Positions 19,446 through 28,620 of a DNA stretch of 64,000 bases are shown one piece after another. The notes beneath the pieces are model-generated. The model did no database searches. It saw nothing but the letters and a program-made list of their open reading frames with translations, and had not been told where the DNA came from. Numbering within the stretch: position 1 is the stretch's first letter; each line of letters opens with the position of its first letter. Source of the stretch: Bradyrhizobium neotropicale (GTDB taxonomy: Bacteria; Pseudomonadota; Alphaproteobacteria; Rhizobiales; Xanthobacteraceae); NCBI RefSeq assembly GCF_001641695.1, contig NZ_LSEF01000121.1, forward strand, positions 48,965-112,964, in the 5' to 3' direction. The position numbers were made by a program, and so were the translations under genes.

Positions 19446-20324
19446 TCACGCAAGCCCGAGTAGCGCCCGCGCATCCTGTGCGGTCGCAATGGAGGCACCG
19501 AGGCTTTTCAAGATGCCTGCCGCATGTGTGACCAGTTCCGCGTTGGTCTTCGCCAGCACGCCCTTCGACATATAAAGATTGTCCTCCATGCCGACGCGGA
19601 CGTGGCCGCCGAGTAGGTAAGCTTGCGCGACCATCGGGAACTCGGCGCGGCCGATGCCGAAACCGGACCAGATCGCGCCCGGCGGTAGCAGGCCGCGGGC
19701 GTAGAACATCGTCTCGGGCGTTGCGGAGAAGCCGTACTTCACCCCAAGCACGAGCGAGAACAGGCCCGGCCCCTTCAGCGTCCCGTCGGCAAAGAGGTCG
19801 CGCGCGAGGTGGCAATCGCCGGAATCGAACAGCTCGATCTCCGGCAACACGCCGGCCGCCTTCATGCGCTCGGCCATGATACGGACGTTCCGCGGGGTGT
19901 TGATCACGACTTCGCCGCCGGAGTTCATGGTGTTGAGGTCGAGCGTGCAGATGTCGGGCTTCAAGAGCTCGATATGCTCGACACGCTTTTCGGGCTGAAG
20001 CAGCGTGGTGCCGGGGCCAGCGACGCGGGGATCCTCGATCGACGGAACAAAGCGGCCGCCCGGGCCGGTCGTGAGATTGATGATGAGGCTCTTGTTGCGG
20101 GCGCGGATCTTCTCCATCACCTCGCGATAGAGATCGATCGACATCGAGGGACGGCCCGTCGCGGGATCGCGCACGTGGATGTGAGCGATGGCAGCGCCGG
20201 CTTCGGCTGCTTCCAGCGCGGATGTCGCGATCTGCTCGGGCGTGATCGGCAGGTATGGCGACTGCTCGGGCTTTGTGAGATTGCCGGTGATCGCGCAGGT
20301 GATGATGGTCTTGCCGGTGGTCAT
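19446..20324 (-). CDS. 3-keto-5-aminohexanoate cleavage-like protein (BKACE, DUF849)
   Basis: A 292-residue zinc enzyme of the beta-keto acid cleavage family, which splits a beta-keto acid with acetyl-CoA to give an acetoacetyl-type product and a CoA ester. The metal-binding pair is in AIAHIHVRDPATGRPS, near residue 47, and SGFGIGRAEFPMVAQAYL carries the third ligand Glu; TIM-barrel strands such as SLIINLTTGPGGR are intact. The substrate is not predictable from sequence; the family spans many acids including carnitine-derived dehydrocarnitine. A CoA transferase gene lies 188 bases upstream on the same strand, suggesting a shared acyl-CoA route. Confidence 0.92.
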   Translation of the reverse strand: MTTGKTIITCAITGNLTKPEQSPYLPITPEQIATSALEAAEAGAAIAHIHVRDPATGRPSMSIDLYREVMEKIRARNKSLIINLTTGPGGRFVPSIEDPRVAGPGTTLLQPEKRVEHIELLKPDICTLDLNTMNSGGEVVINTPRNVRIMAERMKAAGVLPEIELFDSGDCHLARDLFADGTLKGPGLFSLVLGVKYGFSATPETMFYARGLLPPGAIWSGFGIGRAEFPMVAQAYLLGGHVRVGMEDNLYMSKGVLAKTNAELVTHAAGILKSLGASIATAQDARALLGLA

Positions 20325-20357
20325 GCGATGTTGCCCCTTGTCCGTAGTTTTCGCAGG

Positions 20358-20500
20358 TCCCCTTCCCCTCGCCCTTGTGGGCGAAGGTGGCGCGGAGCGC
20401 CGGATGAGGGGTTCTCACCACGATCTCATTTTCGGAAGCAGACCCCTCACCCGTCTCGCCGCTATGCGGCGAGCCACCCTTTCCCACAGAGGGAGAGGGC
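20358..20500. repeat. intergenic palindromic repeat element
   Basis: A purine/pyrimidine-skewed element that begins CCCCTTCCCCTCGCCC and ends in AGGGAGAGGGC, so its ends are roughly inverted. Inside are small stems GGCGC/GCGCC (about 20389) and a perfect CTCGCCGC/GCGGCGAG (20455-20473). It fills the spacer between the BKACE and CoA transferase genes. I recognise this type (CCTTCTCCC...GAGAGGG) as a frequent intergenic repeat of rhizobial and other bacterial genomes. Confidence 0.65.
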
Positions 20501-20512
20501 AAAAGAGAGCCG

Positions 20513-21742
20513 CTAGATGATGCCCTGCTTTTTCAGCGCCTCGATCTTGCCGGCATCATAGCCGAGCTTGCCGCCGAGCACCTCCTGGGTGTGCTCGCCG
20601 AGCAGCGGCGGCGCGCGGTAGTCCGTGATTGGGGTCTCCGAGAAGGTCAGCGCGTTGCGGATCAGCGAAAGATCGGGCTCGAAGGGATGGTTGACCTTCA
20701 CCCGCATGCCACGCGACTGCACGTGCGGATCGCTAAACACCTGCTCGAAATTGTTGATCGGACCTGACGGCACGCCGGCCTCCTCCAGCTTCTCCAGCCA
20801 ATAGGCCACCGGCTTCGTCAGAAACAGGCCAGCGAAGATCGCCATGATCTCCTTGCCGTGCACGACGCGGTCGTTGTTCTTGATGAAGCGCTTGTCGCTC
20901 GCGAGTTCGGGCTCGCCGAGCACGGCGCAGGTGCGCTGGAACTGGCCGTCATTGCCGACCACCAGCATCAGTTCGCCATCGGTGCAGCGGAACACACCGG
21001 CCGGCATGCCACCATTGCCCCAAGTGCCGCGGCGCGGCGGTGTCTTGCCGTTGACGAGGTAGATCTGCAGCCAGTGCGACAACGATGCGATGACGGTATC
21101 GAACAGGCAGACGTCGATGTGTTGTCCTTCCCCGCCATTGGCGTCGCGATGGTAGAGCGCCGAGAGAAGTCCGATCGAGGTGTTCATGCCGGTCATGTAG
21201 TCGACGATCGACGGGCCGACCTTCATCGGGCCCTCGCCAGGCTCGCCGTCGATGTGACCGGTGACGCTCATCAGGCCGCCCATCGCCTGCAGGATAGCGT
21301 CATAGCCCGCGCGCGGCGCGTAGGGCCCGGTCTGACCGAAGCCGGTCACCGAGCAATAGATGATGCGGGGATTGATCGCCTTGATCGTCTCGTAGTCGAG
21401 GCCGTAGCGCTTGAGATCGCCGACCTTGTAGTTCTCCATGAAGACGTCGACGTCCTTTGCAAGCTGCCGGATGATCTCCTGCCCTTCGGGCTTGGCGATG
21501 TTGACGGTGACTGACTTCTTGTTGCGGTTGGCACAGAGGTAGAACGAATTGTTGTTGTTCGCCTTGCCCTCGGGGTCGGTCAGGTAAGGCGGGCCGAAGG
21601 CGCGCGCGTCATCGCCGGTGCCCGGCCGCTCGATCTTGATGACCTCCGCACCGAGATCGCCCAGCATCTGGGCCGACAAAGGCCCGGCGAGCACGCGCGT
21701 GAGATCAAGGATCTTGATGCCTGAAAGCGGCAAGGCCGACAT
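20513..21742 (-). CDS. CaiB/BaiF (class III) CoA transferase
   Basis: A 409-residue family III CoA transferase, moving CoA between carboxylic acids. N terminus MSALPLSGIKILDLTRVLAG with AEVIKIERPGTGDDAR; the catalytic Asp is expected in APRAGYDAILQAMGG, near residue 160. The C-terminal part contains GVPSGPINNFEQVFSDPHV, typical for the family. Start ATG 21740-21742 has GGAGGA eight bases upstream, so the longer frame to 21853 is rejected. It is similar in layout to formyl-CoA and succinyl-CoA dependent transferases; the acid substrate is unknown. Probably works with the BKACE product or substrate next door. Confidence 0.93.
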   Translation of the reverse strand: MSALPLSGIKILDLTRVLAGPLSAQMLGDLGAEVIKIERPGTGDDARAFGPPYLTDPEGKANNNNSFYLCANRNKKSVTVNIAKPEGQEIIRQLAKDVDVFMENYKVGDLKRYGLDYETIKAINPRIIYCSVTGFGQTGPYAPRAGYDAILQAMGGLMSVTGHIDGEPGEGPMKVGPSIVDYMTGMNTSIGLLSALYHRDANGGEGQHIDVCLFDTVIASLSHWLQIYLVNGKTPPRRGTWGNGGMPAGVFRCTDGELMLVVGNDGQFQRTCAVLGEPELASDKRFIKNNDRVVHGKEIMAIFAGLFLTKPVAYWLEKLEEAGVPSGPINNFEQVFSDPHVQSRGMRVKVNHPFEPDLSLIRNALTFSETPITDYRAPPLLGEHTQEVLGGKLGYDAGKIEALKKQGII

Positions 21743-21922
21743 GTAGGTTTCCTCCGGGAACTGATCTTGGCGCGGCAGCTGAAACCCTGGCCGCACTCTC
21801 TGCGGATACACCATTTTTGCGTCCCGAGCACTGCACTGGCGGCATACGACCATCCCCAGCCCGGCAGCCGAAGCGGCTCTCGCGGCGCCGAATTTCCGCG
21901 CCGCGAATATCGTGCCTGTGCG

Positions 21923-23128
21923 TCAGATCGCGGCTGCCGCAGCCATGCTCGGGCGCCGGCGACTGAGCAGGACAAGGATCAGCACCGTTGCACAGGAACA
22001 GGCAAAGGTGAGACCGAGCGCGCCGCGGCTGCCGAACTGGGTGAGCAAGCTGACAAGCACGGGCGGAGAGATGGCGGAGGCGAGATTGAGCGGCAGCGCG
22101 ATCATCGACATCGCCTTGGCGAACTCGGCCTGGTCGTAGAACACGAGCGGGATCGTTGCCCGCGCCACCGCCATCGCGCCGCTGCCGGCGCCGTAAAGCA
22201 GGATGAAGATCGCCACCGCCCAGGTCGCCCCCTCGCTCACCATCAGCAGCAGCATCGCCACCGGGAGCGCCGTGCCTGCGACGAGCCCGGTCGTGATCCC
22301 GTCCCATCGTCCTCCTCCGAGGAAATCGAGCCCGCGGGCGCTGACCTGGATCACGCCGAGCATCGAACCGAAGGCAATGGCTTGCGCCGGCGCCAGCCCC
22401 TCCGCCCGAAGGAGCTCGATGAGAACGGCGCTCAGGCCGAAATTGACGAAGGCGTTGAGCGTGATCGCGGCGACGACGAGGCCGAAGGTGCTGCGGGGAA
22501 TCGCAGGCGCATCGACGCCTTGCGTCGGCTCACCGCCGTTGTCCTTCGCGACGCTCCGGCGCGGGGCCGCGAAAGCATAGAGCGGCAGCGAAACGAGGAT
22601 CAACATCGCGGCGTAGACGAGGCACGTCCCGCGCCAGCCGACGAGGCCGCTCAGAAACGAGGTGGTCGGCCAGAAGATGCTGCTGGACAATCCCGTCACC
22701 AGCATGAGCGCGCCGATGGCGCTCTTGGCCTGCCGTCCGGCGACCTCGTTCAGCATGATGTAGGTGCCGGTGGACAGCGTAGCACTGCCTGCCATGCCGA
22801 GGACGATCCAGGCCGCGAAATAGAGCATCGGCTCGCGCGCAAAGGACAGCAAGACGAAGCCGGGCGCTGCGACGACCGTTCCGGCCATCATCACCTTTCG
22901 CGCACCGTGCCGCGCAAAGGACTTGGCGAGCCAGGGGGCACAGAGCCCCATCGCGACATAAAGGACCGATGTGCCGGAGAAGACTGTCGGCAGGCTCATG
23001 CCGAGATCGGCTGCGAGATCGCGGCCCACGATCGCGGGAAGGCCTATCGTTCCCCATCCGATGAGTTGGGTGATCGCGAGCACCGGCAGGACGCCGATGA
23101 GCCCGCCGTCAGATTTCAAGAACCGCAT
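21923..23128 (-). CDS. MFS transporter
   Basis: A 401-residue major facilitator with about 12 hydrophobic segments. MRFLKSDGGLIGVLPVLAIT leads into the first span; the loop 2-3 region has APWLAKSFARHGARKVMMAG, a degenerate form of the MFS motif A; a charged central loop (APRRSVAKDNGGEPTQGVD) splits two six-span halves. It resembles the monocarboxylate/oxalate-formate antiporter-like branch loosely; the substrate is unknown. The ATG at 23126-23128 is preferred to the TTG at 23147. It stands alone, 180 bases from the CoA transferase gene on the same strand. Confidence 0.85.
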   Translation of the reverse strand: MRFLKSDGGLIGVLPVLAITQLIGWGTIGLPAIVGRDLAADLGMSLPTVFSGTSVLYVAMGLCAPWLAKSFARHGARKVMMAGTVVAAPGFVLLSFAREPMLYFAAWIVLGMAGSATLSTGTYIMLNEVAGRQAKSAIGALMLVTGLSSSIFWPTTSFLSGLVGWRGTCLVYAAMLILVSLPLYAFAAPRRSVAKDNGGEPTQGVDAPAIPRSTFGLVVAAITLNAFVNFGLSAVLIELLRAEGLAPAQAIAFGSMLGVIQVSARGLDFLGGGRWDGITTGLVAGTALPVAMLLLMVSEGATWAVAIFILLYGAGSGAMAVARATIPLVFYDQAEFAKAMSMIALPLNLASAISPPVLVSLLTQFGSRGALGLTFACSCATVLILVLLSRRRPSMAAAAAI

Positions 23129-23277
23129 TCCGCCAGTCGCCCGCCCCAAAGGTGCAGATCACGCCTATGAGGCATGTCTAACCGCAGACTCGGCGAACAG
23201 GAATATATCGGTTCCGAATGGCACCGCGGCGTTAGCCGCAGACCGGGTCCGCCGAGCGATGTCTCCTTCGGGACCGC

Positions 23278-23448
23278 TCAGGAGGTGTGGCCGGGATCGA
23301 TGTGCCTGGGCGTCTTCTTGTCCCGCTGCGGGGTCATCTTGGCGGGATCCGGCGCACCGGGCACGCCACGCGGACCGAGCTGGTCCCGCTGAATGTCCTC
23401 TTCGGACCGGGCCGGCTCGACGCCATTCGGCTCGCGGGGCTTGGTCAT
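23278..23448 (-). CDS. small hydrophilic protein
   Basis: A 56-residue frame starting MTKPREPNGVEPARSEEDIQ and ending PRHIDPGHTS. It is Pro- and charge-rich, with no membrane segment, so probably disordered. The start ATG at 23446-23448 is preceded by AGGAGG at good spacing, which makes a real gene likely despite the length. The stop is at 23278-23280. Similar small charged proteins occur in Bradyrhizobium; no function known. It is followed 29 bases upstream by another small gene on the same strand, and both may share a transcript. Confidence 0.65.
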   Translation of the reverse strand: MTKPREPNGVEPARSEEDIQRDQLGPRGVPGAPDPAKMTPQRDKKTPRHIDPGHTS

Positions 23449-23477
23449 CACGGCCTCCTACTGCACATCTCGGCGCA

Positions 23478-23681
23478 CTAGCTGCCGAGCGCGTTCTCGC
23501 CTATTTCGCGGCCGGGCACGCTGACGTGAACCTCGTGTCCCTGGCGAAGCGCCAGCGAGGCAGCTGCCACCGCTGATTCGAACGCGGATTCCTTGGTTGC
23601 GTATTTGCCGTTGACGTTGCCGTCGTGCAGCACGCCCCATTCATCCTGGATCGGCACGACGGCGTATTGAGCGAGACCCAT
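23478..23681 (-). CDS. small DUF2188-like protein
   Basis: A 67-residue protein, MGLAQYAVVPIQDEWGVLHD onward. The pattern of an N-terminal beta strand pair (YAVVPIQDEWGVLHDG), a helix (TKESAFESAVAAASLALRQG) and a closing strand (HEVHVSVPG) resembles DUF2188-type small proteins, which include alkaline-induced or stress-linked members. The start at 23679-23681 has AGGAG seven bases upstream. No catalytic residues are visible. Role unknown; assignment to DUF2188 is tentative. Confidence 0.7.
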   Translation of the reverse strand: MGLAQYAVVPIQDEWGVLHDGNVNGKYATKESAFESAVAAASLALRQGHEVHVSVPGREIGENALGS

Positions 23682-23729
23682 TGTCCAACTCCTGGCTTGG
23701 CTTTTGGACACAACAACGCCGCATCGGGC

Positions 23730-25064
23730 TTAACGTTGCGTGACCTGCGACTGCGCGGAGGTGACGCGCCACACGGTATTGCCGCTGTCGTCGGCGACCA
23801 GCAGCGCGCCGGACTTGTCGATGGCGACGCCGACGGGGCGGCCGCGGGCCTGGTTGTCGCTGTTCAGGAAGCCGGTGACGACATCCTGCGCCGGCCCGCT
23901 CGGTTTGCCGTCGCTGAACGGCACGAACACGACCTTGTAGCCATTCAGCACTTGCCGGTTCCAACTGCCGTGCTCGCCGACGAACGCGCCGCCGCGATAG
24001 GCGCCCGGCAGGCTGGTGCCGGTATAGAAGGCGAGGCCCAGCGGCGCAACATGCGAGCTCAGCGCGTAATCCGGCACGATCGCCCCGGCGACGAGGTCGG
24101 GTCGTTCCGGCTTGACGCGGGGATCGACGTGCTGGCCGTAATAGCTGTAGGGCCAGCCGTAGAAGCCGCCGTCCTTCACCGACGTCATGTAGTCGGGAAC
24201 GAGATCCGGACCGAGCTCATCGCGCTCGTTCACCACCGTCCACAGAGCGCCGCTTTGCGGCTCGAAGCTCAGGCCGTTCGGATTGCGCAAGCCACTCGCA
24301 AAGATGCGCCAGCGGCCGGTGGCACGATCGACCCGGAGGATCGCGGCGCGATTGTGCTCCGCCTCCATGCCGTTCTCGGTGATGTTGCTGTTGGAGCCGA
24401 CACCGACATAGAGCGTCGAACCGTCCGGGCTCGCCACGAGACTCTTGGTCCAGTGATGATCAATCGGGCCGCCCGGAAGCTGAGTCAGCACCGTGCCGGG
24501 CGCGGTGATCTTGGTGTCACCCTCGGTGTAGGGATATCTGACGATCGCGTCCGTGTTGGCGACATAGAGATCATTGCCGACCAGCGCGACGCCGAACGGC
24601 GAATTGAGATGATCGAGAAACACGCTCTGCGTATCCGGTACGCCGTCGCCATTGCTGTCGCGCAGCAGCGTGATGCGGTTGCTGGGGCCGGTATCACCGC
24701 CGGAGGTCGCCCAGGACTCGACCCAGTTCATCACGATCTCCTTGGGCCGCTTGATCGCAGCGGCCTTCGGCGCCTTGGATTCCACCACCAGCACGTCGCC
24801 ATTGGGGAGAACGTAGGGCACGCGCGGATGCTGCAGCCCCGTCGCAAACGGCTTGGCCTGCAAGCCCTGCGCGACGGTCGGCGCCTCGTCCTTCTTCCAC
24901 CCGACGATGCGGGCGATGTGCATCGGCGGCAGCAGATATTGCTGGATGTCCGGCAGGCTCGGATTGGCACCTATTTGCGCCTTGGGATCGCCGCTGCCGT
25001 CATTGCAGCCGGCGAGACACAGCAGCGAACCGCATAGCAATAGGCGGGCAAGTGTGGACGTCAT
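23730..25064 (-). CDS. PQQ-dependent sugar dehydrogenase-like lipoprotein (L-sorbosone dehydrogenase family)
   Basis: A 444-residue beta-propeller protein. MTSTLARLLLCGSLLCLAGC ends in a lipobox (LAGC), so it is a periplasmic lipoprotein. Propeller motifs include NPNGLSFEPQSGALWTVVNE, DLVPDYMTSVKDGGFYGWPY, and the C-terminal RPVGVAIDKSGALLVADDSG, all typical of the soluble glucose/sorbosone dehydrogenase superfamily that uses PQQ. The frame from 25169 is rejected because only the ATG at 25062-25064 gives the lipoprotein signal. It overlaps the DUF2231 gene by four bases (ATGA), so the two are one operon, and the membrane partner may pass electrons. Confidence 0.9.
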   Translation of the reverse strand: MTSTLARLLLCGSLLCLAGCNDGSGDPKAQIGANPSLPDIQQYLLPPMHIARIVGWKKDEAPTVAQGLQAKPFATGLQHPRVPYVLPNGDVLVVESKAPKAAAIKRPKEIVMNWVESWATSGGDTGPSNRITLLRDSNGDGVPDTQSVFLDHLNSPFGVALVGNDLYVANTDAIVRYPYTEGDTKITAPGTVLTQLPGGPIDHHWTKSLVASPDGSTLYVGVGSNSNITENGMEAEHNRAAILRVDRATGRWRIFASGLRNPNGLSFEPQSGALWTVVNERDELGPDLVPDYMTSVKDGGFYGWPYSYYGQHVDPRVKPERPDLVAGAIVPDYALSSHVAPLGLAFYTGTSLPGAYRGGAFVGEHGSWNRQVLNGYKVVFVPFSDGKPSGPAQDVVTGFLNSDNQARGRPVGVAIDKSGALLVADDSGNTVWRVTSAQSQVTQR

Positions 25065-25513
25065 TGCGCAACTCCCACGCCATGGCGATAGACCATCGCC
25101 CAGCCGAGCCAGCCGGTGACGGGCAGGATGAGGACGGTGAGGACCGACAGGATGAGCCCCAAAGGCCACACCGAAGTCCAGGCGTCACGCGTATGGATCA
25201 GCGCGTTGAAGATCGCCAGGATCAGCACCACGGCGTTGCCGATCAGATGTGGCCAGGCCGGGGTCTGTGCCCTGACCAGGTGATTGCCGAGGAAATCGGT
25301 CAGGCCCGCGATGGCCGCCAGCACGCCGAAGATAACGCCGACGAGCAGAAGCCAGGCGGAGAAATTCGCCCACATCATCTCGGCGGTGACGACATAGGCG
25401 ATGTCCGTCAGCAGCGCGCCGATGAAGCATGCGATCGGAATCGGCACCAGCATCGGATGAATGGGATGGCCTGCGATCTGCGCCGTGGAGCGCACGCGCA
25501 CAACTTCTTGCAC
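25061..25513 (-). CDS. DUF2231 four-helix membrane protein
   Basis: About 150 residues. After STAQIAGHPIHPMLVPIPIA, with the HPIHPM motif of DUF2231, come four membrane spans: residues near 30-50, 60-85, 95-115 and 122-145. The family is proposed to be a heme- or quinone-linked membrane subunit near PQQ or cytochrome proteins; conserved His supports this. The GTG at 25511-25513 is chosen because GAGG is nine bases upstream, but nearby in-frame GTG codons are also possible. Four-base overlap with the downstream dehydrogenase gene shows translational coupling. Confidence 0.82.
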   Translation of the reverse strand: MQEVVRVRSTAQIAGHPIHPMLVPIPIACFIGALLTDIAYVVTAEMMWANFSAWLLLVGVIFGVLAAIAGLTDFLGNHLVRAQTPAWPHLIGNAVVLILAIFNALIHTRDAWTSVWPLGLILSVLTVLILPVTGWLGWAMVYRHGVGVAQ

Positions 25514-25748
25514 GATCAGCCTCGTGTGATGTCTCGCCCTCACGACCGGCCAACTCGTGCTCGTAGTGATGGTTCCTAAGCAGATCTGCTCCTCCAGATG
25601 CGGAGAGAGTCCGGGAACCCTTACTTCGTTCGATCCGCGCAGAATAGGAATCGCATTATCGTAATTGCGCGAACCGGCTGAGATTACGCGCAGAGTCGTC
25701 ACTCGCGATAATCGCCGACGGGCCACGACAAGTGGTGGCAAGGACGTT

Positions 25749-26528
25749 CTAACGCGAACCCGAATTTTCAAGCGGATTGACGAGCCCCGGAGGCAGCCTG
25801 AAATTGGCAGGCTGCGTGCCCGGCCCTCCTGGGCCTGCCGCCCGGTCGATCGGCGGGCTCATATTGGCGGCAGACCGCGGCGCGCCTGGGGAAGGCGCGA
25901 CCGGAACGGGCGACGGCCCCCCCGGCATGGGGCCACTCCGCGCCACACCCGCTTTCGTCTCCGGCGGTATATCCAGCACCGCAGTGTCGAGCCCATTTGC
26001 GAACTCCGCCTGACGCCGCTCCACGGCGCGAAGTATCCATCCCTTGTGGCTTTCTCCGGCCCTGAGCCGGACTACCGATTTGCTGGCCGAATCCATGAAC
26101 AGGCCGATCTTCTCGCTGCCGACGACGGTGCCGAGCAGAGACAGTTGCGGCTTCTCGGGTTCAGGCGGCTTTTGCGGCGGAGCCGCCTGCACGGGGGCGG
26201 GCATTGCCACCGCAGCGGGCGCAGGCGGACGCCGCGTCGGCGCAAACAGCGGCCGTTCGCGGCTCGCGGTCAGACGCCCGAGCGGAATCGCCCACAGCGG
26301 ATTGTCGCTGACCGCCCCGGGCGCGGATGCAGGAACCGGTGGCCGCTCGACTTGAGGCGGCGGTGATACGACGGTCGGCGCCGGAGCGACCGGCTTGGAT
26401 TCAAACAAGTCGTCGGGCGAGCCCGCGGGAAGCCGATCCATCGACCCGGCCGCGCTGACCGCGAAAGCCCGGACAGTTCCCATGGCAAGGACGCTGGCGA
26501 GCAAAGCAACGAAAACGCGCATCGACAT
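25749..26528 (-). CDS. type II secretion GspN/GspC-like protein
   Basis: A 259-residue inner-membrane-anchored periplasmic protein. Residues 1-23 form a signal anchor (MSMRVFVALLASVLAMGT); then a Pro-rich linker, then NPLWAIPLGRLTASRERPLF and a beta domain LSLLGTVVGSEKIGLFMDSA ... VRLRAGESHKGWILRAVERR that has the plan of the GspC homology region (repeat strands, V-R-L-GE, G-W). The C-terminal 60 residues are Pro/Gly-rich. No canonical gspC is present, so this protein may bridge the inner-membrane platform and the secretin. Annotated as GspN in relatives, by memory. Start ATG 26528 or 26522. It is last in the minus-strand T2SS series. Confidence 0.7.
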   Translation of the reverse strand: MSMRVFVALLASVLAMGTVRAFAVSAAGSMDRLPAGSPDDLFESKPVAPAPTVVSPPPQVERPPVPASAPGAVSDNPLWAIPLGRLTASRERPLFAPTRRPPAPAAVAMPAPVQAAPPQKPPEPEKPQLSLLGTVVGSEKIGLFMDSASKSVVRLRAGESHKGWILRAVERRQAEFANGLDTAVLDIPPETKAGVARSGPMPGGPSPVPVAPSPGAPRSAANMSPPIDRAAGPGGPGTQPANFRLPPGLVNPLENSGSR

Positions 26529-26612
26529 GGCACCGGCCGCCTCTGATCGACCCCGAGCGATAGCCATCGTACTTATCAGAGATGTGACAAGTGCGGCGCG
26601 AGCCCTGCAAGG

Positions 26613-27569
26613 CTACTGCGCGGGAACCGGTGCGCCGGCCAGAAAGGCCTCATAGGCCCGCTTCAAGCCGTCTTCGAGCGAGATCGTCGCGCGCCAGCCG
26701 AGCCTTTCGAGACGGCTGACGTCGAGCAGCTTTTGCGGTGTGCCGTCGGGGCGCGCGGTATCGAAAGTGATCTCGCCGCGATAGCCGATGATATCGGCGA
26801 CCATGCCGGCGAAGTCGGCGATGGTGATGTCCTCGCCGGTGCCGATATTGATCAGCTCCGCGCCGGAATAGGTCTTCATCAGGTGCACGCAGGCGTCCGC
26901 CATGTCGTCGGCATGGAGGAACTCGCGCCGCGGCGTGCCGGTGCCCCAGACCGCGACAGTCTTCGCGCCGGCGACCTTCGCCTCGTGAAAGCGCCGGATC
27001 AGCGCGGCGACCACGTGGCTGTACTCGGGATGATAATTGTCGCCGGGGCCGTAGAGGTTGGTCGGCATCACGCTGATGAAGTCGCTGCCGTACTGGCTGC
27101 GATAGGCCTCCGCCATCTTGATGCCGGCGATCTTGGCAATCGCATAGGGCTCGTTGGTCGGCTCGAGCGGGCCGGTCAGCATCGAGTCCTCGCGCAGCGG
27201 CTGGGCCGCGAGCTTCGGATAGATGCAGGAAGAGCCGAGGAACATCAGCTTCTCGGCGCCGCTTTGATGCGCGGCGTGGATCACGTTGGCCGCGATCGCG
27301 AGGTTGTCGTAGATGAACTCGGCGCGCAGCGTGGCGTTGGCGGCGATGCCGCCGACCTTGGCCGCGGCGAGGAACACCACCTGCGGCCGCATTTTCGCGA
27401 ACCAGTCGAACACGGCGGCCTGGTTGCAGAGATCGACCTCATGCCGGTCCACCGTGACGAGCCTGACGTCCTCGCGTGCCAGCCGGCGCAGCAGTGCGCT
27501 GCCGACCATGCCGCGATGGCCGGCGACATAGACGCTCTTGCCCCTCAGCTCAAACGGTACGATTGCCAT
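26613..27569 (-). CDS. fcl: GDP-L-fucose synthase
   Basis: A 318-residue SDR-type epimerase/reductase that turns GDP-4-keto-6-deoxymannose into GDP-L-fucose. The nucleotide motif is VYVAGHRGMVGSALLRRLA, catalytic Ser is in LGSSCIYP, and Tyr/Lys in EPYAIAKIAGIKM. RREFLHADDMADACVHLM and the typical C-terminal region are present, all motifs intact. It overlaps gmd by 20 bases, so the pair is translationally coupled and would supply fucose for a surface polysaccharide, or for glycosylation. Its position inside the type II secretion locus is unusual. Confidence 0.95.
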   Translation of the reverse strand: MAIVPFELRGKSVYVAGHRGMVGSALLRRLAREDVRLVTVDRHEVDLCNQAAVFDWFAKMRPQVVFLAAAKVGGIAANATLRAEFIYDNLAIAANVIHAAHQSGAEKLMFLGSSCIYPKLAAQPLREDSMLTGPLEPTNEPYAIAKIAGIKMAEAYRSQYGSDFISVMPTNLYGPGDNYHPEYSHVVAALIRRFHEAKVAGAKTVAVWGTGTPRREFLHADDMADACVHLMKTYSGAELINIGTGEDITIADFAGMVADIIGYRGEITFDTARPDGTPQKLLDVSRLERLGWRATISLEDGLKRAYEAFLAGAPVPAQ

Positions 27570-28620
27570 GTGCGATGTCCCGCTTGGCCTCGGCCAGATC
27601 GCTCGCCATCATCTCCTCGACCAGCTGGGCAAACGTCCGCTTCGGCTTCCAGCCGAGCTTGTCGCGCGCCTTGCTGGCGTCACCGATGAGAAGCTCGACC
27701 TCGGTGGGACGGAAGTAGGTCGGATCGACCCGCACCACCGTCTTGCCGCTCTTGACATCGACGCCGGTCTCCTCGACGCCCTTGCCGCGCCATTCGATGC
27801 GGCGGCCGACCTGCGCGAAGGAAAGCTCGACCATCTCGCGCACCGAGCGCATCTCGCCGGTGGCAAGGACGAAGTCGTCAGGCGCATCCGCCTGCAGGAT
27901 CATGTGCATGCCCTCGACGTAGTCCTTGGCATGGCCCCAGTCGCGCTTGGCCTCGAGATTGCCGAGATAGAGGGTCTGCTCGAGCCCGACCTCGATGCGG
28001 GCGACGCCGCGGGTGATCTTGCGGGTGACGAAGGTCTCGCCGCGGATCGGACTCTCGTGATTGAACAGGATGCCGTTGCTGGCGAACATGCCGTAGGCCT
28101 CACGGTAGTTCACCGTGATCCAGTAGCCGTAGAGCTTGGCCACGCCGTAGGGCGAGCGCGGATAGAACGGCGTGGTCTCCTTCTGCGGGATCTCCTGCAC
28201 GAGGCCGTAGAGCTCCGAGGTCGAGGCCTGGTAGAACCGCGTCTCCTTCTCCATGCCGAGGATGCGGATCGCCTCGAGCAGGCGCAGCACGCCGATGGCG
28301 TCGGCATTGGCGGTGTATTCGGGGCTCTCGAAGCTGACGGCGACATGGCTCTGGGCGGCGAGATTGTAGATCTCGGTCGGCCGGATCTGCTGCACCAGCC
28401 GGATCAGATTGGTCGAGTCGGTCATGTCGCCGTAGTGCATCAGGAACGGCACGTTGCCGACATGCGGATCCTGATACAGATGATCGACGCGCGCGGTGTT
28501 GAACGACGACGAGCGCCGCTTGATGCCATGCACGACATAGCCGAGCGACAGCAGGTACTCGGCGAGATAGGCACCGTCCTGTCCGGTCACGCCGGTGATC
28601 AAAGCAACGCGCTCACCCAT
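27550..28620 (-). CDS. gmd: GDP-mannose 4,6-dehydratase
   Basis: A 356-residue enzyme for the first step from GDP-mannose to GDP-fucose. Motifs are LITGVTGQDGAYLAEYLLSL (cofactor binding), YGDMTDSTNLIRLV, ASTSELYGLVQEIPQKETTP and the catalytic YGVAKLYGYWITVNYREAYG. Length fits the family. It heads the gmd-fcl pair. A 420-base gene-free spacer with a hairpin lies upstream, so it may have its own promoter separate from gspM. Product supports capsule, LPS or Nod-factor fucosylation in rhizobia; which applies here is not decidable. Confidence 0.96.
   Translation of the reverse strand: MGERVALITGVTGQDGAYLAEYLLSLGYVVHGIKRRSSSFNTARVDHLYQDPHVGNVPFLMHYGDMTDSTNLIRLVQQIRPTEIYNLAAQSHVAVSFESPEYTANADAIGVLRLLEAIRILGMEKETRFYQASTSELYGLVQEIPQKETTPFYPRSPYGVAKLYGYWITVNYREAYGMFASNGILFNHESPIRGETFVTRKITRGVARIEVGLEQTLYLGNLEAKRDWGHAKDYVEGMHMILQADAPDDFVLATGEMRSVREMVELSFAQVGRRIEWRGKGVEETGVDVKSGKTVVRVDPTYFRPTEVELLIGDASKARDKLGWKPKRTFAQLVEEMMASDLAEAKRDIAHGNRTV

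Noticed and set aside
21767..23170. 467-codon open frame on plus
   Set aside because: Antisense to the MFS transporter, with a low-complexity Arg/Glu/His-rich product.
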